The translations under genes were made by a program, and so were the position numbers. A stretch of DNA of 64,000 nt from Streptomyces acidiscabies (GTDB taxonomy: Bacteria > Actinomycetota > Actinomycetes > Streptomycetales > Streptomycetaceae), in the NCBI RefSeq assembly GCF_020010905.1, contig NZ_JAGJBY010000001.1:4298001-4362000 (forward strand), read 5' to 3'. Shown here in pieces: positions 9,301-17,059 of this stretch (position 1 is its first letter; each line of letters starts with the position of its first letter). The notes under the pieces were generated by a model, which made no database searches, had not been told where the DNA came from, and saw only the letters and a program-made list of their open reading frames with translations.

Positions 9301-10341
9301 CAGCGGGCGCCCGATCAGCGACAGCCCCCGGTCCAGGTCGGCGCGCCGTACCCGCCGGAAGGAGGCGTGGACGGTCGTCTCGGTGATGCCGTACATGTTC
9401 ACCAGGGCCGGCGCGTCGTCGCCGTACTTGTCCGCCCAGCGTTTCAGGTCGGAGAAGTGCAGGGCCTCGCCGCCGAACACCACCCAGCGCAGGGGGAGTC
9501 GCTCGGGGTGGCGGACGTCCTCGGCGGCGAGCTGGTTGAAGGCGGTGGGGGTCTGGCTGAGCACCGTCACCCGCTCCTCGCGCAGCAGTGCGCGGAACGC
9601 CACCGGGTCCTGCGCGGTCGCCTTGGGGACGACGACGAGCGTGCCGCCGTACAGCAGGGCGCCCCACATCTCCCACACCGACACGTCGAACGCGAAGGAG
9701 TGGAACAGCGACCAGACGTCCTCGGGCCCGAACCCGTAGTGCTCCTCGCTGCTGCTGAACAGCCGCAGCACGTTCCCGTGGGTGACCTGCACACCCTTGG
9801 GGCGGCCGGTGGTGCCCGAGGTGAAGATGACGTACGCCCGGCTGTCCCGGCCGGCGGGTGAGGTGCCCAACTCCCCGGCAGGCAGCGACACGTCCACGCG
9901 CAGGATGGCCCGTTCGCCGGGCAGGGCGGCCAGCTCCCCGGACGTGATCACCACGGCCGGGTCCGCGTCCTGGAGGATCACGTCGAGCCGGGCGCGCGGC
10001 GTCGCCGGGTCCAGCGGCACGTAGCAGCAGCCGACGCGCAGCACGGCGAGGGCGGCGGCCACCATGTCCGCCGACCGCTCCAGCAGGATGCCCACCGGAC
10101 GCGCCGGATCGACGCCCAACGCCTGGAGCGCGCCCGCGAGTTCAGCCGCCCGCTCGTCCAACTGCCGGTACGTCAGCGACTGGCGCCCGCAGCGGACGGC
10201 CACCCGGTCGCCGTACGCCTGCACGGCGGCGGCGAACGCCTCGGTCAGCGACCCGGCGCGCGCCACACCGGACGGCTCCCGTACGGGAGTTGTACGTAGG
10301 GCGACCCGGCGGCGCAGTTGTTCCACACGGTCCTTGTTCAT
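6331..10341 (-). CDS. NRPS module A-T-C-TE (terminal synthetase)
   Basis: This 1336-residue protein holds A (about 30-520; SGTTGRPKG at 175-183, KIRGFRIELGE at 428-438), T (540-605; Ser568 in GGHSLL), C (625-1055; canonical HHVAGDG at 755-761) and TE (1075-1336; GHSFGG with Ser1146, candidate His in TDHEG near the end). Reading GrsA positions gives specificity residues D-V-W-S-V-G-M-V-H, close to the threonine family code but with Val and Ser at the second and fourth positions, so Ser, Thr or a diamino acid are candidates. The C domain is followed directly by TE with no further A-T, an unusual end. The ATG at 10341 has a GGAG site and lies 17 bases after the preceding stop. A patch of rare codons precedes the TE histidine. 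Confidence 0.93.
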   Translation of the reverse strand: MNKDRVEQLRRRVALRTTPVREPSGVARAGSLTEAFAAAVQAYGDRVAVRCGRQSLTYRQLDERAAELAGALQALGVDPARPVGILLERSADMVAAALAVLRVGCCYVPLDPATPRARLDVILQDADPAVVITSGELAALPGERAILRVDVSLPAGELGTSPAGRDSRAYVIFTSGTTGRPKGVQVTHGNVLRLFSSSEEHYGFGPEDVWSLFHSFAFDVSVWEMWGALLYGGTLVVVPKATAQDPVAFRALLREERVTVLSQTPTAFNQLAAEDVRHPERLPLRWVVFGGEALHFSDLKRWADKYGDDAPALVNMYGITETTVHASFRRVRRADLDRGLSLIGRPLPDLEFLLLDEDLAPVPAGETGEIVVTGPGVALGYLGRPDLTRERFVELPGGRGRGYRSGDLARLLPDGEFAYHGRRDDQVKIRGFRIELGEVEGALRALEGVTEAAVVARELPRLGRALVAYVVPDGPGAAPADLRGRLSEVLPEYMLPSVFVPLDALPLTHNGKLDRRALPDPTPDDHTAPADATDRDPVVARIVAAMSDLLPGGRITPTDGFFDLGGHSLLATRLLARVRTDFGVSVALRDFLREPTARALAAAVREREPDGGPVMPLLRAPDQERRPATSAQQRLYFLSRMEPDSSAYNLHMSLLLEGELDVAALERSFVALAERHVPLRSLLRLEDGEVVAVALPAERVRVSVEEAPGGEVRRVIEELAEEEVARPFDLERDLPLRVRVVAFGERVHGLLVTLHHVAGDGWSNAVLGRELGVLYAHFAQRTEGDPLPALAATYADYAHSMREWLGTPAARDDVDYWEGRLADLPAEHSLPLDRVRPERMTYHGDTVTRRAGGALKGAARSADVTVFMLLQAAFALFVARRGKDADVVVGTPVANRPSTDFDDVIGMFVNTVVLRTRVPGTGSVGDLLAQVRDQTLRDLERQHVPFEELVRRLNPERTARHSPLFQLMLVVQNNETVPLSLDGLTVTAVRLPVQEAKTDLVLDITEDQDGFRLNWRYNTDLFDRGTVEGMAAEFAELLDRITGDPHTPLGELLTPPAREVPHVLLPLRSRPDGPPPVFAFPGILGLAPSYAQLSAHFPERSFHALSTGELVRAHGDGLTVPVLAEACAQAIAAEASGRPVHLVGHSFGGALAYEVARRLDGGQVLSLVLLDALAPKSLRTELSEPREKLLAYFLGSLSAAFPAVGQEHAAAVREELAALPEAEVLDRAERRMGEAAELLGGPLREAFADYVRLAALDWPASGDLSGVPVLLVEATRNTGRGDLTADWAAVLNTSIRCESIATDHEGLLRGPAAETLSELMHRFHTPHDAVKGHRPR

Positions 10342-10358
10342 CGGTGTCTCCGGGTCCG

Positions 10359-13300
10359 TCAGAAGGCGAGCAGAAGGGCCGGGAGCAGACCGGCGTCGTC
10401 CAGCCGGCCGAGGAACTCCTCCCAGTGCGGGGAACCGGCCACTTGCGCGGCCTCGTCCGGGTCGGCGAAGTCGAGGCGCTCACCGCTGACTCGGTGCCAG
10501 ATCCGGGCGAGCTCTTCCCGGTCGGCGGGGTCGGTCAGGGGGATGCGGTGCGGGTCGCCGTCCGGGCCCGCCAGCAGGCCCGCCAGCATCGACTCCACGG
10601 CCCGCAGCAGCCGGGCCGCCGTGGCGCCGGTGAACAGGGAGGCGTCGTACTGGAGCGTCAGACCGCCGTCCTCGGTGAACCGGAACGACAGGTCGAACTG
10701 GGCGGTCGAGGGCGGCACTTGGGCCAGCGAGCCGACCAGGCCAGGGACCCGGTCCAGGTCGAGGGGGAAGTTGTCCACGGTCACCAGGACCTGGACCAGC
10801 GGCGAGGTGCCGGGCCGCCGCTCGGCGCCGGAGACCCGCACGATCTCCTGGAACGGCAGGTGCTGGTGCTCCAGCGCCTCCAGCGCGCTCGCGGTCACCT
10901 CCCGCAGCAACTCGCCCGTCGTCAGGCCCTGTTCGACGCGGTAGCGGAACGGCAGGGTGTTGGCGAAGAACCCGATCAGGTGCTCCGTACGCGGCAGATC
11001 GCGCCCGGCTACCGCCGCGCCCAGCACCAGGTCCGGCTGCTGCGTGAACCGCGCCATGACGGCCGCGACCGCCGTGTGGAACACCATGAACGGCGTACTG
11101 CCGTGCGCGGCGGCGAACTCCCGTACCAGCGCCGCCGTTTCCGCACCCCAGGACGCCGTCAGGTGCCCGGCCTCCCGCGAACGGCCCTCGGCGCGCTCCA
11201 CGTCGGTCGTCAGCGCGAGTTCACCCGCGCAGCCGTCCAAGTAGGCCCGCCAGAACGCCACTTCACCGGCCGCGCGCCTCGCGAGGAAGTCCCGCTGCCA
11301 CAGCGCGAAGTCGCCGTACTGCACCGGCAGTTCGGGCAGCTCCGGGGTACGGCCCTCGGTCGTGGCGAGGTACGCCTCGGTGATCTCCCGGACCGCGACG
11401 TCCGTGGACCAGCCGTCGGAGACGGTGTGGTGGCTGCTCCAGCGCAGGATGTGCTCGGTGGGGGAGAAGCGGTACAGGCGGGCCACGACCAGGGGGCCGC
11501 GTGTCAGGTCGAAGCGCTGGGCCAGGGCCTCGCGCTTGACGTGCTCCTCGCGGGCCCCGGGGTCGTCGAGCCCGTCGACCTCCTCGACCTCCAGCCGGAT
11601 GCGCGCCGACGGGTCCGGCGTCTGGTGGGGTACGCCGTCGCGGGAGCCGAAGCGGACGGAGAGGATCTCGTGCCGCCCGGCCAGTACGTCCACGGCTGCG
11701 CGCAGCGCGTCCACGTCGAGGGGGCCCGACAGGCGCAGCAGGGAGGTGTTGTCGTAGGCCCGGTCGTCCGGGTCGACCTGGTGCAGGAACCAGAGGCTGG
11801 CCTGACCGGCGGTGAGGGGGAAGGCGAGCGTGCCTGCCGGGCGGGGCGGGATGCTCAGGGTCTCCTCGGGGGCGGACGGGCTGCGTTCGGCCAGTCCGTC
11901 GAGGTGGGCGGCGAGTGCGCGCGGGGTCGGGTTCTCGAACAGGAGCCGCAGGGGCAGGTCCTGGCCGAGGCGGTCCCGGAGCCGTGCCATGACCTGGGTC
12001 GCGTGCAGGGAGTGGCCGCCCGCCTCGAAGAAGTGAGTCGTGGGGGAGGGGGTGCGGCTCAGTACGCTCGCCCAGACCTCGACGACCGTCCGCTCGGTGG
12101 GCGTCGCGGGTTCACCGGCGTCCTCGCCGCTCTCGGACGCGGCCGTCAGGTCCCAGGCGGCCAGCGCCTTCGTGTCGACCTTGCCGTGCGGGGTGCGGGG
12201 CAGGCCGTCGAGGCGGACGAGGTGGTCGGGGACGGCGTAGCGGGGGAGTACCTCGGCGAGGCGGTCGCGGAGGGCCGACAGGGTGACGTCGATGCGGCGG
12301 ACCTGCGAGTTTTCGGCGCCCGCAGCGACCTCCGTCCCCTCTCCGCCCGCGTTCTCCGCCGCCCTGGGCACGAAGAAGCCGACGAGCTGCTTGCCGTCGC
12401 TCTCCGACTCCCGGACGATCACCGCGCTCTCCTGCAACTCCCCGAGACCCGCGAACGCGCGCCGCACCTCGCCGAGTTCGATCCGGTGGCCCCGGATCTT
12501 CAGCTGGCTGTCGATACGGCCGATGAACTCGAAGGTCCCGTCGGCGAGTTGACGGCCCCAGTCGCCGGTGCGGTAGGCCAGTACCTCGGCGTCGTCCGCG
12601 AAGGGGTCGGGGACGAACGCCGCCGCCGTACGCTCCGGGTCGTTCACGTAACCGCCGCCCACGCACAGCCCCCCGACGTACAGCTCGCCCGGTGTGCCGA
12701 CCGGCACCGGCTCGCGGTCCGCGTCGAGGACGTACACCTTCGCGCCCCGGATCGGCCGGCCCACAGGCACCGACGCCGTCCGCTCGTCGGCCTCGCCGAC
12801 CAGCTCGAAGTGGGTGCAGTCGTCGGAGACTTCGGTCGCGCCCCACATGTTCAGCAGGCGCACGGCGGGCAGTTCGCGGCGGAAGGCGTTCGCGCAGCGC
12901 GGGGTCAGGGTCTCGCCGCTGGAGACGACCCAGCGCAGCGCGAACGGGGGGAACGACTCCGGGCCGTGGTAGGCGAGTTCGGAGCTGAAGACACTCAGCA
13001 CGGACGGCGACACCTCCAGGACGGTGATGCCGTCCTCGGCGACCGCGCGCAGGAGTCGGGGCGGGTCCTGGCTGACGGAGTCCGGGTAGATGACGGTCGT
13101 CGCGCCGACCAGGAGAGGCGCCAGGAGCTGCCACACCGAGATGTCGAAGGTGGCCGCCGCGTCCTGGGACACCCGGTCGCCGGGGCCGATCCCCAGGTCG
13201 TCGAGTTTCGCCTCGATGTGGTTCAGCATGCCGTCGTGGCGCAGGAGGGCCCCCTTGGGCTCCCCGGTCGACCCCGACGTGAAGATCACGTACGCCGCGT

Positions 13301-16300
13301 CCCGGCCACCGGGCACGGGACCGTCGTACGGCGCCGCCCCCTCCGCGTCGGCGAGAACCTGCGCGAGATCCAGCACCTCTCCCTCGACGACAGCCCGGTA
13401 AGTGGCGTCGCACAGCACGGTCCTGGCGCCGCTGGTGCGCAGCACGGACGCCACCCGGCGTACGGGACCCTCCGGCAGCGGCAGGTACACGGCGCCCACG
13501 CGCAGCACCGCGAGGACGGCCGTCAGATGGTCGATACCGCGTACGGCACCCAGCGCCACCACCTCGCCGGGCCGCACCCCCAGCCCGTGCAGGTGCCCGG
13601 CGAGGGCGCTCGCCCGCGCCGCCAACTCCCGGTAGCTCAGGGCCTCTTGCCCGTACCGCACGGCGACGTCACCGGAGTGCCGCTCCGCCGCCTCCGCGAA
13701 CCGGGTCAGCACCCCCGGCGCCGACAGCGCCGCCGGCTGCCCGGCCCCCGCCACGAGCCGCGTCCACTGCTCCTCGCCCAGCAGCTCCCGCCGCGTGGGG
13801 ACCGCGTGCGGGTGCGCGGCGACATGGGCCAGCGCGTTGCGGTACAGCACGCCGATCGCGCGCAACTGGTCCTCGGTGACCCGCTGGACGTTCGCCTCCA
13901 GGTCCAGCGAGAGGAGCTTCGTGAACGGGTCCTTGTTGAACTCGGTGCGCAGCGTGAAGTGCGTCTGGATGTACGCCTTGGCGTCCAGCACCTCGAAGCG
14001 GGTCGCCTCGGCGAGCTTCTCGTAGCTGTGGAAGTGCGTGTAGTTGAAGCTGATGTCCGTCAACTCGCGGGCTCCGGCGAGCCGTTGGAGTTCCGCGTAC
14101 GGGTAGCGGCGCACCGGCAGGAGTTCGCTCTCCTTGTCGAAGGCCGCCCGGATCAGATCCCGCCACGCGAGGCCACGGCCGGTCAACAGGTAGGGCACCA
14201 CGTTGAGATGGACGCCCAGGACATCGGCGCCGCCCTCGCCCTCGAAGCGGCCGTTGGACTCGACGCCGAGGAGCACCCGGTCGCGCGCGGTCAGGACGGA
14301 CAGGACGCGCGCGTGCACGGCCAGCAGGACGTGCTTCAGGGAGACGCTGTGGGCGCGGGCCAGGTCGTCCAGCGCGTCCGACAGGTCCGGGTCGACCGGG
14401 ACGGCGAGGAAACCCATCGTCCCCTCGTGCGTGTCCGAGGGACCGTCGGCCAGGCGCGGCAGCAACGTCGGCTCGGGGTCGGCGAGTTCCTTCGTCCAGA
14501 AGTCACTGACCGTGCTGTCGTCGAGCGCCTGCCGCTCCAGCGCGATGTAGTCGGCGTACCGGCGCGCGGTGCGCGGGGCGGGCGGCAGGGCCGGGTTCTC
14601 GCGCAGCGCCCAGTAGTCGGAGAGCACCTCCGTGATCAGCGACGACTCGCTCCAGCCGTCGAGCAGCGCGTCGTGGAAGCTCATCGCGAACAGGAACTCG
14701 CCCTCGTCCAGCAGATGCACGGCGAACCGGATCAGCGGCGGCTGCGACCAGTCGTACGGGACGAGCCGCTCGCCCTGCTGCCAGGCGTCCAGCCGCGCCT
14801 CCTGCTCCCGTGCCGGCAGATCGCGCAGGTCGGTCACGGTGAGGGGCGCGGCGGCCGTGCGGTGCACGAGCTGGAGGGGCTGGGTGTAGCCGGAGAAGTG
14901 GAACGAGGTCCGCAGGATGTCGTGGCGCTCCACGACCCGCGCCACGGCACGCCGCATCGCCTCGCCGTCGTAGGGGACGCCGCGCAGCCGGAACATGAAG
15001 ATGTCGCAGTACATGTTCACGTCGGTCTCGTACGCGCTGTGGAACAGCAACCCCGCCTGGAGCGTGCCCACCGGGTACGCGTCCTCGACGTCCAGCGCGC
15101 GTACGGCCTCGCGGTCGGCCGGGTCGAGCAGGCTGAACGGCACGGTCGGCGGCTGCTGTTCGCTCTCCGTGGCCCGCTCGGCGACGGCCGCGAGGGCGCG
15201 GGGCGTCTGGAGGGCGTAGATGTCGCCGAGTTCCAGGGAGATCCCGCGCTTGAGCGCTTCCGCGCGCAGCTTCAGGGCGAGGATCGAGTCGCCGCCGACG
15301 CTGAAGAAGGAGTCGTCGGGGCCGACGCCGCTCACGCCGAGTACGTCGCTGTAGACGGCGGCGATGGCCTCCGACTCGGGCTCGGTGGCGGTCTGCGGTG
15401 TGTCGTCCGGCGCCGACTCGCGGAGCCGGTTGCCCGCTCCCGGCGCGGGCAACTGCGCCCGGTCCACCTTGCCGTTGTGGTTGAGGGGGATCGCGTCGAC
15501 CGGCACCACGAACGCCGGGATCATGTACGCGGGGAGGCGCCGCCGGAGCTGTGCGAAGAGGTCGTCGGCGTCGAGTTCCTCGCCGGGTACGACGTACGCC
15601 ACGATGCGCGCCACGTCGTCCCGGCTCACCCGCTCGCGGGAGCCGCCGCGCACGAGGTCCCGGACGTCGGTGATCCGCAGCGACAGCTCTTCCTCCTTGA
15701 CCACGGGACCGGCGCTCGCCTTCGGCGCGGTCACCAGCACCGTCGCCTGCCGGACACCCGGCACGTCGTTCAACACCGCCTGGATCTCGCCCAGTTCGAT
15801 GCGGAAGCCCCGGATCTTGACCTGGTCGTCCTTGCGGCCCTCGTAGGCGTACTCCCCGTCCTCGGTGAGCCGGGCGAGGTCGCCGGAGCGGTAGGCGCGG
15901 CCGACGCCGGGCAGCTCCACGAACCGCTCCCGGGTCAGGTCGGGGCGGCCGAGGTAGCCGAGCGCGACGCCGGGGCCGGTCACCAGGATCTCGCCGGTCT
16001 CTGTCGCCGCGACGGATTCGAGGTCGTCGTCCACCAGCGTGAAGTCCAGGTCCGGCAGCGGGCGGCCGATCAGTGAGCGGCTGTCCTTGAGGTCGGTGGC
16101 GCGGACCCGGCGGTGGGAGGCGTGCACGGTCGTCTCGGTGATGCCGTACATGTTCACCAGGGCCGGGCTCTCGTCGCCGTACTTGTCCGTCCAGCGTGCG
16201 AGGTCCGAGAAGTGCAGGGCCTCGCCGCCGAACACGACGTGCCGCAGCGGGAGTCGGTCCTCGTGCCGGGCGTCCTCGGCGATGAGCTGGCGGAAGGCCG

Positions 16301-17057
16301 TCGGGGTCTGGTTGAGGACGGTGACCCGTTCGTCGGCGAGCAACTGCCGTAGCGCGCGCGGGTCTTGGGCGGCCTCGCGGGGGACGACGACCAGGGTGCC
16401 GCCGTACAGGAGCGGGCCCCACATCTCCCAGACGGAGAAGTCGAAGGCGAACGAGTGGAACAGCGTCCACACGTCCTCGGGGCCGAAGCCGTAGAGGGGT
16501 TCGGTGGTGGTGAACAGGCGCAGGACGTTGCCGTGCGAGACCTCCACGCCCTTGGGGCGGCCGGTGGTGCCGGACGTGAAGATGACGTACGCGCGGGTCT
16601 CGCGGTGCGCCGGCGCCGGGCCGCCGGTCAGGGGCTCCGGCAGCGGGCCGTCCACGGGTACGGCGGTCACTCCGCCGGGCAGGCGGGCCGCCAGTTCCCG
16701 GGTGGTGACGACGACCGACGGGGCCGCGTCTTCGAGGATCAGCTCCAGGCGGGCCGTCGGGGTCGCCGGGTCCAGCGGGACGTACGACGCGCCCGTCCAC
16801 AGGGCGGCTAGGGCCGCTGCCACCATGTCGGCGGAGCGGTCCAGGAGGATGCCGACCGGGCGCTCGGGGTCGGCGTCGTGGGCGGTGATCGCGGCGGCCA
16901 ACGTACGGGCCCGCGCGTCGAGTTCGCGGTACGTGAGCGTCTCGGCGCCGCAGCGTACGGCGGTGCGGTCGCCGTGCGCGCGGACGGCGGCGGCGAAGCC
17001 CTCGGCGAGGCTGTCCACTCCGGCCAGAGGCGAGGTCGGCACAGTCTTCTCCTTCAT
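10359..17057 (-). CDS. NRPS A-T-C-A-T-C (two-module synthetase)
   Basis: This 2232-residue synthetase has A1 (about 15-540), T1 (Ser591 in GGDSILALK), C (about 640-1070), A2 (about 1085-1600), T2 (GGHSLHATQ) and a final C with canonical HHTVSDG. Because it begins with A and ends with C, it reads on from the FAAL-ACP-C protein and into the A-T-C-TE protein. A1 residues are D-F-W-N-V-G-M-V-H, one change from the accepted threonine code. A2 residues are D-I-W-E-V-S-M-D-D, acidic at three positions, which suggests a basic side chain. The internal C domain reads HDALLDG, with Asp in place of the second, catalytic His. A1 has about 40 extra residues between core motifs A8 and A10 (about 445-485). 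ATG at 17057 follows GGAGG and lies two bases after the FAAL stop. Confidence 0.94.
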   Translation of the reverse strand: MKEKTVPTSPLAGVDSLAEGFAAAVRAHGDRTAVRCGAETLTYRELDARARTLAAAITAHDADPERPVGILLDRSADMVAAALAALWTGASYVPLDPATPTARLELILEDAAPSVVVTTRELAARLPGGVTAVPVDGPLPEPLTGGPAPAHRETRAYVIFTSGTTGRPKGVEVSHGNVLRLFTTTEPLYGFGPEDVWTLFHSFAFDFSVWEMWGPLLYGGTLVVVPREAAQDPRALRQLLADERVTVLNQTPTAFRQLIAEDARHEDRLPLRHVVFGGEALHFSDLARWTDKYGDESPALVNMYGITETTVHASHRRVRATDLKDSRSLIGRPLPDLDFTLVDDDLESVAATETGEILVTGPGVALGYLGRPDLTRERFVELPGVGRAYRSGDLARLTEDGEYAYEGRKDDQVKIRGFRIELGEIQAVLNDVPGVRQATVLVTAPKASAGPVVKEEELSLRITDVRDLVRGGSRERVSRDDVARIVAYVVPGEELDADDLFAQLRRRLPAYMIPAFVVPVDAIPLNHNGKVDRAQLPAPGAGNRLRESAPDDTPQTATEPESEAIAAVYSDVLGVSGVGPDDSFFSVGGDSILALKLRAEALKRGISLELGDIYALQTPRALAAVAERATESEQQPPTVPFSLLDPADREAVRALDVEDAYPVGTLQAGLLFHSAYETDVNMYCDIFMFRLRGVPYDGEAMRRAVARVVERHDILRTSFHFSGYTQPLQLVHRTAAAPLTVTDLRDLPAREQEARLDAWQQGERLVPYDWSQPPLIRFAVHLLDEGEFLFAMSFHDALLDGWSESSLITEVLSDYWALRENPALPPAPRTARRYADYIALERQALDDSTVSDFWTKELADPEPTLLPRLADGPSDTHEGTMGFLAVPVDPDLSDALDDLARAHSVSLKHVLLAVHARVLSVLTARDRVLLGVESNGRFEGEGGADVLGVHLNVVPYLLTGRGLAWRDLIRAAFDKESELLPVRRYPYAELQRLAGARELTDISFNYTHFHSYEKLAEATRFEVLDAKAYIQTHFTLRTEFNKDPFTKLLSLDLEANVQRVTEDQLRAIGVLYRNALAHVAAHPHAVPTRRELLGEEQWTRLVAGAGQPAALSAPGVLTRFAEAAERHSGDVAVRYGQEALSYRELAARASALAGHLHGLGVRPGEVVALGAVRGIDHLTAVLAVLRVGAVYLPLPEGPVRRVASVLRTSGARTVLCDATYRAVVEGEVLDLAQVLADAEGAAPYDGPVPGGRDAAYVIFTSGSTGEPKGALLRHDGMLNHIEAKLDDLGIGPGDRVSQDAAATFDISVWQLLAPLLVGATTVIYPDSVSQDPPRLLRAVAEDGITVLEVSPSVLSVFSSELAYHGPESFPPFALRWVVSSGETLTPRCANAFRRELPAVRLLNMWGATEVSDDCTHFELVGEADERTASVPVGRPIRGAKVYVLDADREPVPVGTPGELYVGGLCVGGGYVNDPERTAAAFVPDPFADDAEVLAYRTGDWGRQLADGTFEFIGRIDSQLKIRGHRIELGEVRRAFAGLGELQESAVIVRESESDGKQLVGFFVPRAAENAGGEGTEVAAGAENSQVRRIDVTLSALRDRLAEVLPRYAVPDHLVRLDGLPRTPHGKVDTKALAAWDLTAASESGEDAGEPATPTERTVVEVWASVLSRTPSPTTHFFEAGGHSLHATQVMARLRDRLGQDLPLRLLFENPTPRALAAHLDGLAERSPSAPEETLSIPPRPAGTLAFPLTAGQASLWFLHQVDPDDRAYDNTSLLRLSGPLDVDALRAAVDVLAGRHEILSVRFGSRDGVPHQTPDPSARIRLEVEEVDGLDDPGAREEHVKREALAQRFDLTRGPLVVARLYRFSPTEHILRWSSHHTVSDGWSTDVAVREITEAYLATTEGRTPELPELPVQYGDFALWQRDFLARRAAGEVAFWRAYLDGCAGELALTTDVERAEGRSREAGHLTASWGAETAALVREFAAAHGSTPFMVFHTAVAAVMARFTQQPDLVLGAAVAGRDLPRTEHLIGFFANTLPFRYRVEQGLTTGELLREVTASALEALEHQHLPFQEIVRVSGAERRPGTSPLVQVLVTVDNFPLDLDRVPGLVGSLAQVPPSTAQFDLSFRFTEDGGLTLQYDASLFTGATAARLLRAVESMLAGLLAGPDGDPHRIPLTDPADREELARIWHRVSGERLDFADPDEAAQVAGSPHWEEFLGRLDDAGLLPALLLAF

Positions 17058-17059
17058 TG

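Noticed and set aside
10290..16076. A very long open frame on the plus strand opposite the NRPS genes
   Set aside because: It is antisense to clear A, T and C domains. Its composition (Gly, Arg, Val, Glu, Gln rich with no domain motifs) is the usual shadow of high-GC coding sequence.
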